From Candidatus Campbellbacteria bacterium CG22_combo_CG10-13_8_21_14_all_36_13 (GTDB lineage Bacteria > Patescibacteriota > Minisyncoccia > Phycocordibacterales > PCTT01), in the NCBI GenBank assembly GCA_002771585.1, contig PCTT01000014.1, positions 1-17,146 of the forward strand: DNA of 17,146 nucleotides, read 5' to 3'. Shown one piece after another: positions 5,324 through 12,346 of the stretch (its first letter is position 1; each line of letters opens with the position of its first letter). The position numbers and the translations under genes were made by a program. Below the pieces are notes generated by a model. That model saw only the letters and a list, made by a program, of their open reading frames with translations. It had not been told where the DNA came from and did no database searches.

Positions 5324-6591
5324 AAAAACCAGTAAGAAAAGTATTAGATAATGGAATGAGAATAGTGGTTGTACCAATGCCCGGAAGCCCCACTGTTACT
5401 ACTGTGGCTTTTGTGGAGGCTGGATCAAAATACGAGACAAAAGAAATAAACGGAATATCTCATTTTCTTGAGCATATGTTTTTTAAGGGTACTGAAAAAA
5501 GAAAGAAATCTATTGATATAAGTGGAGAATTGGATGGTATAGGGGCTCTTTCAAATGCTTTCACAGGTAATGAGTATACTGGTTATTATGCAAAGGCGCG
5601 CGCAAAGTATTTTACAAGAATAGCTGATGTCATATCAGACATGTTTTTGAATTCAAAATTTCCAAAAGAGGAGATTGAGAAAGAGCGTGGCGTAATAATG
5701 GCAGAAATAGACATGTATGAAGATCTACCACAGTTTAATGTTGAAGAGGTTTTGGATAATCTAATGTATGGTGATCAACCTGCGGGATGGAGTATTGCCG
5801 GACCAAAGGAAAATATAAAAAAGATTTCCCAAGAAGATTTTTTTGAATATAGAAAAAAACACTATGTTGCAGAAAAAACGGCTATTGTGGTAGCGGGCGA
5901 TGTGAATCCAAAAGATGTTTTCAAAGAAATAGAAAAGAAATTTGAAAATGTTTCTACATCAAAAGGTTTAAAAAAATTAAAAGTAAAAGAAAGTCAAACA
6001 ACCAAACAAGTATTATTAAAACACAAAACAACAGATCAGACGCATGTTGCTATTGGATTTAGAAGTTTTAAGGTTGGACATAAAGATAATGTAAAAATAA
6101 AAGTTCTTGCTGATGTGCTTGGAGGCAGTATGAGTGCACGTTTATTCCAAAGACTTAGGGAAGAAATGGGTGTTGCATATTATGTTCGTTCATCAAATAA
6201 TTCTCAGTCTGACGTTGGTGTATTTTCTATAAAAACAGGGGTTGATTCAAAACGAATAGACGAAGTATTAAATGCCTTAGGTGAGGAGATTTTAAAATTA
6301 AAAAATGAATTGGTGGAAGAAAAAGAATTGAAAAAATCAAAAGAGCATATGATTGGAATGCTTGGTATGGCACTTGAGGCGTCTGACGATGTCGCAATGT
6401 GGGTTGGTAGTAAAGAGATATTACATCAAGAGCTTATTACACCAGATATTCTTATAAAAGAAATACAAAAAGTCACAGCAAAAGATATACAAAAAATGGC
6501 GCAAACAATTTTTCAAGAAAAAGGAATGAATCTTGCAATAATTGGTCCACACAAAGACGGCAAGGAGTTGCTGAAACATTTGAAGGTGTAG
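5320..6591 (+). CDS. M16-family zinc metallopeptidase
   Basis: 423 residues, the usual size for one-chain bacterial processing-peptidase homologues. Catalytic motif HFLEH (H48, E51, H52) with the third zinc ligand E129 in ERGVIMAEI, 77 residues after H52 as in pitrilysin. The C-terminal homologous half carries FQRLREEMGVAYYVRS (about 275-290), the conserved R/Y substrate-binding element, so both halves of the clamshell are present and the enzyme should be active. No signal peptide, so it is probably cytoplasmic and degrades peptides. Its start overlaps the glycosylase stop (ATGA). Association with DNA repair genes may be only operon packing. It ends 14 nt before alaS with no terminator. Confidence 0.92.
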   Translation: MKKPVRKVLDNGMRIVVVPMPGSPTVTTVAFVEAGSKYETKEINGISHFLEHMFFKGTEKRKKSIDISGELDGIGALSNAFTGNEYTGYYAKARAKYFTRIADVISDMFLNSKFPKEEIEKERGVIMAEIDMYEDLPQFNVEEVLDNLMYGDQPAGWSIAGPKENIKKISQEDFFEYRKKHYVAEKTAIVVAGDVNPKDVFKEIEKKFENVSTSKGLKKLKVKESQTTKQVLLKHKTTDQTHVAIGFRSFKVGHKDNVKIKVLADVLGGSMSARLFQRLREEMGVAYYVRSSNNSQSDVGVFSIKTGVDSKRIDEVLNALGEEILKLKNELVEEKELKKSKEHMIGMLGMALEASDDVAMWVGSKEILHQELITPDILIKEIQKVTAKDIQKMAQTIFQEKGMNLAIIGPHKDGKELLKHLKV

Positions 6592-6593
6592 TG

Positions 6594-6599
6594 TAAAAT
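6594..6599 (+). promoter_or_regulatory. Candidate -10 element before alaS
   Basis: TAAAAT ends 6 nt before the alaS ATG at 6606, and there is no Shine-Dalgarno site. No good -35 is seen, so alaS may instead rely on read-through from the upstream operon. Confidence 0.3.
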
Positions 6600-6605
6600 A
6601 GAATC

Positions 6606-8366
6606 ATGAAATCCGAAGAAATCAGACAAAAATTTCTAAAATATTTTGAAGCAAATGGGCATACAATAATCCCGTCAGCATCACTTGTACCGCAAGACAA
6701 TTCCTCTTCACTTTTTACTATTGCTGGTATGCAACCTCTGACGCAATACTTTTTGGGTTCTAAACATCCTGCTGGGGTACGTCTAGTAAATAGCCAAAAA
6801 TGTGTCAGGACAAACGATATAGATGAAGTAGGCGACAAAACCCATCTTACTTTTTTTGAGATGTTTGGTATATGGTCACTCGGTGATTACTTCAAAGAAC
6901 AATCCATAAAACAAAGCTTTGATTTTATAACATCAAAAGATCATTTAGGATTAGACCCATCAAGACTATACGCAACTGTATTTGCTGGAGACCCAGAGCT
7001 GGCTCCTAGAGACAATGAATCTTTCGAAATATGGAAGTCTGTTGGTATGCCAGAAGGCAGGATATATTTCTTGGGAGCAAAAGATAATTGGTGGAGTGCT
7101 GGAGACAATGGTCCTTGTGGTCCTGATACAGAAATTTTTTATGATATTACAGAAGAAGGAATTGGTGACTTGAGTCACGAAGAATTTGTGAAAGCAACAG
7201 ACAATCAAAAGATAGTTGAGATATGGAACAACGTATTCATGGAGTATCTAAAGAAAGACGGAAAGGTTGTTGGGAAGCTTGAAAAACAAAACGTAGATAC
7301 TGGAGCTGGATTTGAAAGACTAACCACCGTATTACAAAAAGCAGATAGTATTTTTGATACTGATTTATTTTCTGGTCTTATGGCGGAGGCTAGCAAATTT
7401 ACAAGCAATACAAGATCACAGAGAATAATCTCTGACCATTTTAGATCAGCCGTGTTTATGATTTCTGACGGGATTGTTCCATCTAATACAGACAGGGGAT
7501 ATATTTTGAGAAGATTGCTTAGGAGAGCTGTAACAAAGACAGATAAAAAGAAGATAGAAGTAGCAGAAATAGATTCAATGGTAGAAGTCGTGGTGAATAA
7601 ATATGAATATGCATATCCAAACCTAAAGACAGAAGAAGAAAATATAAAAAAAGTAATCAAAGAGGAGTTGGAAAAATTTGAACTCACAATAGAAAAAGGT
7701 TTCAAAGAGTTTGAAAAGATGAAATCAAAGGGTGTAGACGGGAAAGAGGCTTTTGTACTATTTTCTACATATGGATTCCCTTTAGAGCTTACTCTTGAGT
7801 TGGCAAAAGATGAAGGGATTGAAGTAGATGTGAATGCATTTTATGAAGAAGAGAAAAAACACCAAGAAGCATCGCGAACAGCATCTGCTGGAATGTTTAA
7901 GGGTGGTCTGCAGGATCACAGCGAAATGAGCGTGAAGTATCACACAGCCACGCACCTACTTCTTGCAGCGCTTCGAGAAATACTTGGCGCGCATGTAGAG
8001 CAAAGGGGTAGCAATATTAATGACGAAAGACTTCGTTTAGACTTTTCACATGGTGAAAAAATGACAGACGAAGAAAAACAAAGAGTAGAAGACTGGGTCA
8101 ATGGTGCTGTTATGAAAGACCTTGGTGTTTCTTGGAGTGAGGTGTCTGTGAAAGAGGCAAAAGAAAATGGAGCTGTTGGAATCTTTGAAGATAAATATGG
8201 TGATACTGTGAAAGTCTACTCTGTTGGAGAAGGCGATAACGTGGTAAGTATGGAGATTTGCGGCGGTCCACACGTAGAGCGAACAGGGGATATGGGTAAG
8301 TTTAAAATATTGAAAGAAGAGGCGGTATCGCAAGGGGTGAGGAGGATAAAGGCGGTGTTGGAGTAG
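6606..8366 (+). CDS. alaS: Alanyl-tRNA synthetase, compact form
   Basis: 586 residues against about 875 in Escherichia coli. It charges tRNA-Ala with alanine. Class II catalytic core: KCVRTNDIDEVG (65-76), FFEMFGIWSLGDYFK (83-97, usually FEMLGNFSFGDYF), NGPCGPDTEIFYD (168-180) and DTGAGFERLT (231-240, motif 3). The tRNA-recognition helical region follows (about 250-430). The editing-site zinc ligands are present as H446, H450 (HTATH) and C552, H556 (CGGPH), so mischarged Ser/Gly-tRNA clearance is probably kept. Two parts are missing: the beta-barrel that normally separates the helical region from HTATH (only about 20 residues remain, around FKGGLQDHSE), and the whole C-Ala/DHHA1 domain after CGGPH. 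The frame is intact, so this is a reduced form, not a broken gene. It is followed by a palindromic repeat and hairpins. Confidence 0.97.
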   Translation: MKSEEIRQKFLKYFEANGHTIIPSASLVPQDNSSSLFTIAGMQPLTQYFLGSKHPAGVRLVNSQKCVRTNDIDEVGDKTHLTFFEMFGIWSLGDYFKEQSIKQSFDFITSKDHLGLDPSRLYATVFAGDPELAPRDNESFEIWKSVGMPEGRIYFLGAKDNWWSAGDNGPCGPDTEIFYDITEEGIGDLSHEEFVKATDNQKIVEIWNNVFMEYLKKDGKVVGKLEKQNVDTGAGFERLTTVLQKADSIFDTDLFSGLMAEASKFTSNTRSQRIISDHFRSAVFMISDGIVPSNTDRGYILRRLLRRAVTKTDKKKIEVAEIDSMVEVVVNKYEYAYPNLKTEEENIKKVIKEELEKFELTIEKGFKEFEKMKSKGVDGKEAFVLFSTYGFPLELTLELAKDEGIEVDVNAFYEEEKKHQEASRTASAGMFKGGLQDHSEMSVKYHTATHLLLAALREILGAHVEQRGSNINDERLRLDFSHGEKMTDEEKQRVEDWVNGAVMKDLGVSWSEVSVKEAKENGAVGIFEDKYGDTVKVYSVGEGDNVVSMEICGGPHVERTGDMGKFKILKEEAVSQGVRRIKAVLE

Positions 8367-8370
8367 AAAG

Positions 8371-8435
8371 TCTACCTGCCTATACCTATCGTCTACCTGC
8401 CGGTAGGCAGGGCAGACAGGTGCCGGCAGGTAGGT
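8371..8435. repeat. GC-rich palindromic repeat (CTACCTGCC units)
   Basis: CTACCTGCC occurs at 8372-8380 and 8393-8401 and inverted as GGCAGGTAG at 8425-8433; CCTGCC/GGCAGG (8396-8401/8406-8411) forms a nested hairpin. From general experience, CCTGCCGGCAGG-type palindromes are widespread between genes in Parcubacteria genomes and often give spurious LPAGRQ-like translations; here the minus strand reads YLPA...YRQVD. It lies 5 nt after the alaS stop. Confidence 0.75.
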
Positions 8436-8452
8436 AAAGTCCATAAAGCTTG

Positions 8453-8556
8453 CCCGCCTTTGGCGGGTTTATAAAGTACGTAAAGTTTAAATATTAAAAA
8501 ACTGCTTATTTAGGCGGTTTTTTAAAAAAATTCGGGGGTTAAACCCCCGATTTTTT
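8453..8556 (+). terminator. Three consecutive hairpins with T tracts
   Basis: Hairpin 1: CCCGCC (8453-8458) / GGCGGG (8462-8467) then TTT. Hairpin 2: an A-tract ACTGC arm (about 8495-8504) facing GCGGTTTTTT (about 8514-8522). Hairpin 3: TCGGGGG (8532-8538) / CCCCCGA (8544-8550) then T6. The last is the strongest. Together they insulate alaS from the gene at 8652. Confidence 0.8.
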
Positions 8557-8585
8557 ATGCGGTTTTTGGTTTTTATATTTTTAAG

Positions 8586-8612
8586 TTGATATATTTTCTA
8601 TAAAGCTGTAAT
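8586..8612 (+). promoter_or_regulatory. Possible promoter
   Basis: TTGATA (8586-8591) and TGTAAT (8607-8612), spacer 15, shorter than optimal. It would give a leader of about 30 nt before the ATG at 8652. Confidence 0.35.
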
Positions 8613-8651
8613 GTGGTTCAGGATTTTGAACACTAAAAAACGAGGCACGGT

Positions 8652-9062
8652 ATGGAAAATGTAATAACTCCAGAGCAGGTTGCTATATGGATGGATAATA
8701 ATCTTGAATCAAAAGATAATCCTGGAAAATACACATTTAAACTAATGCAGTATAGCTCTGCATATACCTCTTATAGATTTTGGACAAGGATCCAATATAT
8801 TCTAACAATACCGTTGATTCTAGCCACTCTTGTATTTCTTATATTGGTTGCGAGTTTATTATTAAGTGAAGTAGATTTATCTAGCACCGGAGTTTTTTGG
8901 AAATTTAGTCTTTCGTTAGTCATCTCTTTATTTGGTGGTGTGTTTTTTTCTAAGCAGGTAGAGTTTGCTGGTAATAATGCGTATTCGAAATACTTAGAAT
9001 TGCAGGATTTGAAAAATGAAATTCAATCAACGGTGCTTTATCGTGGTACTGTAATGAGATAA
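8652..9062 (+). CDS. Hypothetical two-helix membrane protein
   Basis: 136 residues. A polar N-terminus (1-47) precedes helix 1 (about 48-71, ILTIPLILATLVFLILVASLL) and helix 2 (about 83-101), then a polar, probably helical tail (102-136, YSKYLELQDLKNEI). The layout suggests both ends inside the cell, with a coiled tail that may mediate assembly. No family recognised. GAGG at 8642-8645, 6 nt before the ATG, fixes the start. It ends 11 nt before a 13-bp-stem terminator, so it is a stand-alone unit. The layout resembles the 98-residue protein at 9218, though the sequences are not obviously alike. Confidence 0.75.
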   Translation: MENVITPEQVAIWMDNNLESKDNPGKYTFKLMQYSSAYTSYRFWTRIQYILTIPLILATLVFLILVASLLLSEVDLSSTGVFWKFSLSLVISLFGGVFFSKQVEFAGNNAYSKYLELQDLKNEIQSTVLYRGTVMR

Positions 9063-9072
9063 TCGATACCGT

Positions 9073-9117
9073 AGGCCGGCGCACAGATGTTTGTGCGCCG
9101 GCCTTTTCTTTTTTTAT
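9073..9117 (+). terminator. Strong rho-independent terminator
   Basis: A 13-bp perfect stem AGGCCGGCGCACA (9073-9085) / TGTGCGCCGGCCT (9092-9104), 6-nt loop, then a T-rich tract. Confidence 0.92.
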
Positions 9118-9145
9118 AAAAATAAAAACATTCACAAAAATATCA

Positions 9146-9154
9146 TGTTATATA
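9146..9154 (+). promoter_or_regulatory. Possible extended -10 promoter
   Basis: TGTTATATA gives TGn plus TATATA at 9149-9154, about 60 nt before the ATG at 9218. No -35 at standard spacing. Confidence 0.35.
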
Positions 9155-9205
9155 GACAATTACAGATTTTGGAAGTATTATCCATAAGGAAAACAAACAC
9201 ACCAC

Positions 9206-9212
9206 GGAGGTG
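9206..9212 (+). promoter_or_regulatory. Strong Shine-Dalgarno site (GGAGGTG)
   Basis: GGAGGTG lies 5 nt before the ATG at 9218 in the context ACCACGGAGGTG, near-identical to that before the gene at 37. It decides the start. Confidence 0.8.
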
Positions 9213-9217
9213 CTATT

Positions 9218-9514
9218 ATGAGTCCTTTGGATCGCGAGTTCTACCTAAATCAAGAGAAGCGAGTTAGTGGAAATATAGCATATTACACAAATAAAGGTCT
9301 CTGGGCTTGTGTATATGCTTTCTCTTTCTTGTGTATGCTTGCAATGCTTTTGGGATGGGCTGAACAAATTTACTATGTTAAATTCATAGAAATAATACTT
9401 CTTGTTGCTTGTTGCGCATCTCTATTTTTTGCTTTTCGTTGTATTTGGTTTTCATATAACGCAAATAAAGAATTGACCGAGATTAAGCAAGAGCTCGGAA
9501 GACTGTCGTCGTGA
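9218..9514 (+). CDS. Hypothetical two-helix membrane protein
   Basis: 98 residues. Polar N-terminus (1-26), helix 1 about 27-47, helix 2 about 56-78 with several cysteines (C31, C39, C65, C66, C75), and a charged C-terminal helix (NANKELTEIKQELGRL). The N- and C-termini are probably cytoplasmic. Not recognised. A perfect Shine-Dalgarno site and a GC-rich terminator mark it as a well-expressed single-gene unit. The arrangement parallels the 8652 gene, and the two may belong to one envelope-related set, but that is conjecture. Confidence 0.78.
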   Translation: MSPLDREFYLNQEKRVSGNIAYYTNKGLWACVYAFSFLCMLAMLLGWAEQIYYVKFIEIILLVACCASLFFAFRCIWFSYNANKELTEIKQELGRLSS

Positions 9515-9541
9515 ATTAAGCATTATTGTTGTTTGTGTAGT

Positions 9542-9574
9542 GGCCGGCAAGTTCCAACTTGCCGGCCCTTTCTT
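9542..9574 (+). terminator. Strong rho-independent terminator
   Basis: Stem GGCCGGCAAGT (9542-9552) / ACTTGCCGGCC (9557-9567), a 4-nt loop TCCA, then CTTTCTT. Confidence 0.88.
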
Positions 9575-9580
9575 ATTCAC

Positions 9581-9608
9581 AATTCTTAATTCTTAATTCT
9601 TAATTCTG
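9581..9608. repeat. Tandem 7-bp repeat, four units
   Basis: AATTCTT is repeated at 9581, 9588 and 9595, with a last unit AATTCTG at 9602. It occupies the spacer just before the actin-like gene promoter. Confidence 0.85.
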
Positions 9609-9617
9609 AATATATTT

Positions 9618-9626
9618 TGCTATAAT
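9618..9626 (+). promoter_or_regulatory. Extended -10 promoter of the actin-like gene
   Basis: TGCTATAAT (TGn plus consensus TATAAT at 9621-9626). The ATG at 9636 is 9 nt past the hexamer, so transcription would start about 9633 and the mRNA would be nearly leaderless. Confidence 0.65.
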
Positions 9627-9627
9627 T

Positions 9628-9654
9628 AAGCCACGATGTTCTCGTGGCTTTTTT
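9628..9654 (+). terminator. Terminator-like hairpin spanning a start codon
   Basis: AAGCCACGA (9628-9636) and TCGTGGCTT (9642-9650) form a perfect 9-bp stem with a 5-nt loop, followed by an unbroken T6 (9649-9654). It contains the ATG at 9636. Transcripts arriving from upstream would form it; those starting at about 9633 would lack most of the left arm. Confidence 0.7.
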
Positions 9655-10886
9655 CTAATAAAAAAAATAAAAAAGAGTTATCTATCATTTTTGATATCGG
9701 TAGTGGTAGTGTTGGTGCTGCTCTTGTGGAGCTTTCCTATTTTAATAAACCGACTATTTTATATTCAACAAGGAAAGATATTGCATTTAAAGAGGAAGTA
9801 AATCCAGACAAATTATTATCATCTATGAAAATTGCAATGGAGTCTGTTGCTCTGAATGTGCAAAAAATTGGTTTTAAAAATGAAGCGCTAGTACGCCTCA
9901 AAAACAAAGATATAGGCACAATATATTGTGTATTTTCTTCTCCTTGGTATTTAGCTCAACCCAAAAAAATTACTCAAACGTATAAAGACAAAAAGAGCAT
10001 TACAAATGGATTTATAAAAAAAATATTAGAAAAAGAGGAGGAGGAGTTTCTTGAGAAAACTGCTAATGAATATACAAATAAACACGAAGAAGAACTTTAT
10101 TTGCTAGAGCACATTATTACAAATATAGAGGTGGACGGATACGAAATACAATCAATAAAAGGCCAAGAAGCGAAAAATATTAAATTATCTATATTTTCTA
10201 GTTTAATACCAGAAAAAGTTGCAAATACAGCAATTTCTGTTGTATCAAGTGTTTTTCATACAGACAATTTACATCTCCACTCATTCTCTATCGTTTCTTT
10301 TGGTGTTGTGAGGGATGTATTAGACTTAGCAGATTTTATTTTTCTAGATATCTCTGGTGAAGTTACAGAGGTCAACCTTATATCAAGGGGTGAGCTTGTT
10401 GAGTCTGGGTCATTTCCTTTTGGCATAAACACACACGCTAGATTACTTTCCAAAAAACTTAAAACAAATCCTGATGAAGCCCTATCAAGAATTTCTAGTA
10501 TTGGAGACAAAAAAAGAGATGTGCTTGTTTTTGGTGATATTGAAAAAAATACTATAAATGAAACCAATGAAGAGTGGAACAAGCAATTTTCTTTGTTGGT
10601 TAGTAAATTTTCTGAAAAATATACACTTTCTCCAAATATTGTTTTTACTGTGGATGAAAAATTTATAAACTTTTTTGAGGATTCTCTAAAAAGTGACACA
10701 ATAAAAAATCTAGTCTCTTATGGAAATAATCCAAACATAATATCCATCACCAATGATTTTTTGATGGAATACCTTTATATCTCTAAATCTGTAAAATTAG
10801 ACCCGTTTATTTCAATTGAAACCTTATTTTTCAACACCTCACACGAAAATTACGACAAAAAAGACTTTGCGACTTTTAATAAATAG
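9636..10886 (+). CDS. Actin-like ATPase of PilM/FtsA type
   Basis: 416 residues. Phosphate-1 loop LSIIFDIGSGSVGAALVEL (15-33; D20, G22) and phosphate-2 loop FIFLDISGEVTEVNLISRG (234-252; D238, G241) are in the positions expected for the actin/HSP70 fold of PilM and FtsA; the adenosine motif near PNIVFTVDEKF (333-343) is degenerate. Residues 130-155 are a very Glu/Lys-rich helix. No membrane segment, so cytoplasmic. Known PilM binds the cytoplasmic tail of PilN at the inner side of type IV pilus machines, and FtsA links FtsZ to the membrane. The next gene encodes a bitopic protein with a long basic tail, which fits a PilM-like partnership. No other pilus gene is in view. The start is required because the next Met (M64) would remove phosphate-1. 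Confidence 0.75.
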   Translation: MFSWLFSNKKNKKELSIIFDIGSGSVGAALVELSYFNKPTILYSTRKDIAFKEEVNPDKLLSSMKIAMESVALNVQKIGFKNEALVRLKNKDIGTIYCVFSSPWYLAQPKKITQTYKDKKSITNGFIKKILEKEEEEFLEKTANEYTNKHEEELYLLEHIITNIEVDGYEIQSIKGQEAKNIKLSIFSSLIPEKVANTAISVVSSVFHTDNLHLHSFSIVSFGVVRDVLDLADFIFLDISGEVTEVNLISRGELVESGSFPFGINTHARLLSKKLKTNPDEALSRISSIGDKKRDVLVFGDIEKNTINETNEEWNKQFSLLVSKFSEKYTLSPNIVFTVDEKFINFFEDSLKSDTIKNLVSYGNNPNIISITNDFLMEYLYISKSVKLDPFISIETLFFNTSHENYDKKDFATFNK

Positions 10887-10969
10887 CTAGTCGTTGTATT
10901 ATGTATTGTACGAGGTTTAAGTATTTTCATATCGATTTAGTTTTATAAACCCACTAAACATTAAACAGG

Positions 10970-12250
10970 ATGAAAAAAATACAAGACATAATAAGTAGTA
11001 GTAAAAAATCCATTCGTGATATATCTATAGAGAGAAATGGTAGTAGGCCACAGAGAAGGCCTTCTGGTATACCCGAAAATGTAGTTTATTCTTCTTCGCG
11101 CGGAGGGGGTCCTTCATTTGGGATTTGGTTTATTGCGATACTGGCAATAATTTTCTTATTTTTTTCATTCACAATCATATTTTCTGGCACCAAGGTTGTT
11201 GTAACACAGAAGACAGAATCTTTGTCTTTCGAGACAAATTTTGATGCTGTGAAGTCATCTGATGATCCAGAAGCTTTGATTTTTGACGTGATGTCTATAT
11301 CAGAATCAGCAAACAAGACTGTTGTTTCTACCGGGCAAGAACAAAAAGAGTCAAAGGCATTAGGAACAATTATTGTTTATAATGATTATTCTACTTCACC
11401 GCAGAAACTTATTGCTAACACTAGATTTGAGACACCAGATGGTCTTATATATAGGATAAAAGATGCCGTTGTTGTACCAGGAAAAACAAAAGGGTCTGAT
11501 GGTAAATATATACCAGGTTCATTGGAGGTTGTTGTATATGCAGATGTCGCTGGTGAAAAATACAACAAAGCAAATAGTGACTTTGTTATACCCGGATTGA
11601 AGGGCTCATCGCAATACACAAGCTTTTATGCTCGTAGCAAGACTCCTCTAGCTGGTGGTTTTGTTGGTTTGGTTAATAAGGTTACAGAGGCAGATCGACT
11701 GGCAGCACTCGATTCAATAAAAACATCACTGCAAGCAAGTTTGATGAAATCTATTAAAACACAAGTTCCAGAGGGTTATGTGTTGTTTGATGATGCGGTA
11801 AAAATTGATTTTACGGAAGGACAAGATGTTGCACTAGGGGACAACAAGGTGCAAATAGTTGTTAATGGCAAGTTGGATGCTGTTGTATTTAACAAAGATG
11901 CTGTGTCAAGAAAAATTGCTCAAGTTCAACTAGATCCTTATGACGGGTTGCCTGTTGAGGGTATTGGTGTGGAAAGTTTGCTATTTGTTCTTGATAAAAA
12001 GAACGATATCAACCTAACGTCTGTAGAATCAATATCTTTTTCTCTAAAAGGAAATATGACACTGGTTTGGAAGTTTGATGAAGAGGCTCTAAAGGCAGAT
12101 TTGGTTGATAAAAAGAAAAGAGATATTGATTGGGTTTTAGCAGAATATCCAAGTATAGTTGAGGCCCAGATTGTGATGAGGCCCTTTTGGAAGAGGAATT
12201 TCCCCAGTGATACAAAGAAAATTAATATAGTATATAACTCAGTTGACTAA
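10970..12250 (+). CDS. Single-pass membrane protein with baseplate-J-like outer domain
   Basis: 426 residues. A basic, Arg/Pro/Ser-rich cytoplasmic tail (1-49) is followed by one membrane helix (about 50-72). The outer part starts with a beta-rich segment (73-127). Residues 128-215 resemble baseplate J/gp47-type modules: ALGTIIVYNDYSTSPQKLI, NTRFETPDGLIYRI, VVVPG, GSLEVVVYADVAGEKYN. A further ~210 residues form at least one more alpha/beta domain and end near RPFWKRNFPSDTKK. It begins 83 nt after the actin-like gene with only a weak AGG before the ATG, and no terminator between, so the two are probably co-expressed. By analogy with PilM-PilN the tail may dock to the actin-like protein. Family assignment is moderate and the function is unknown. 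Confidence 0.7.
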   Translation: MKKIQDIISSSKKSIRDISIERNGSRPQRRPSGIPENVVYSSSRGGGPSFGIWFIAILAIIFLFFSFTIIFSGTKVVVTQKTESLSFETNFDAVKSSDDPEALIFDVMSISESANKTVVSTGQEQKESKALGTIIVYNDYSTSPQKLIANTRFETPDGLIYRIKDAVVVPGKTKGSDGKYIPGSLEVVVYADVAGEKYNKANSDFVIPGLKGSSQYTSFYARSKTPLAGGFVGLVNKVTEADRLAALDSIKTSLQASLMKSIKTQVPEGYVLFDDAVKIDFTEGQDVALGDNKVQIVVNGKLDAVVFNKDAVSRKIAQVQLDPYDGLPVEGIGVESLLFVLDKKNDINLTSVESISFSLKGNMTLVWKFDEEALKADLVDKKKRDIDWVLAEYPSIVEAQIVMRPFWKRNFPSDTKKINIVYNSVD

Positions 12251-12254
12251 AGAC

Positions 12255-12283
12255 TTGCGCTATATTATATAATTTGATAATAT
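12255..12283 (+). promoter_or_regulatory. Candidate promoter of the infA-ribosomal cluster
   Basis: TTGCGC (12255-12260) and TAATAT (12278-12283) are 17 bp apart, with an extended TGA before the -10. A second hexamer TATAAT (12268-12273) lies 19 bp from TTGACT (12243-12248). Either gives a leader of roughly 180-190 nt before the present infA start. The same stretch can fold through GCGCT...AGCGC (12257-12261 / 12290-12294). Confidence 0.5.
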
Positions 12284-12291
12284 ACCTCGAG

Positions 12292-12319
12292 CGCCAGCAA
12301 TCTAGTTGCTTGGTGTTTT
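12292..12319 (+). terminator. Possible terminator of the actin-like/J-like pair
   Basis: CGCCAGCAA (12292-12300) and TTGCTTGGTG (12306-12315) pair with one bulge and one G-U wobble, loop TCTAG, followed by TTTT. It is weaker than the other terminators here and could instead be the 5' hairpin of the infA leader. Confidence 0.4.
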
Positions 12320-12346
12320 CAATATCTTTAGCACTACTCTTTTTTA

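Noticed and set aside
7205..7705. 166-residue minus-strand reading frame inside alaS
   Set aside because: Antisense to conserved catalytic-domain codons, Ser/Phe-rich as expected from reversed Lys/Glu codons, no start signals.
8046..8444. 132-residue minus-strand reading frame across the alaS end
   Set aside because: It is antisense to the conserved editing motif of alaS and its N-terminus is translation of the palindromic repeat (YLPA...YRQV).
8367..8651. tRNA or other structured RNA gene in the GC-rich spacer after alaS
   Set aside because: No cloverleaf, anticodon arm or TTCRA motif; hairpins look like repeats and terminators.
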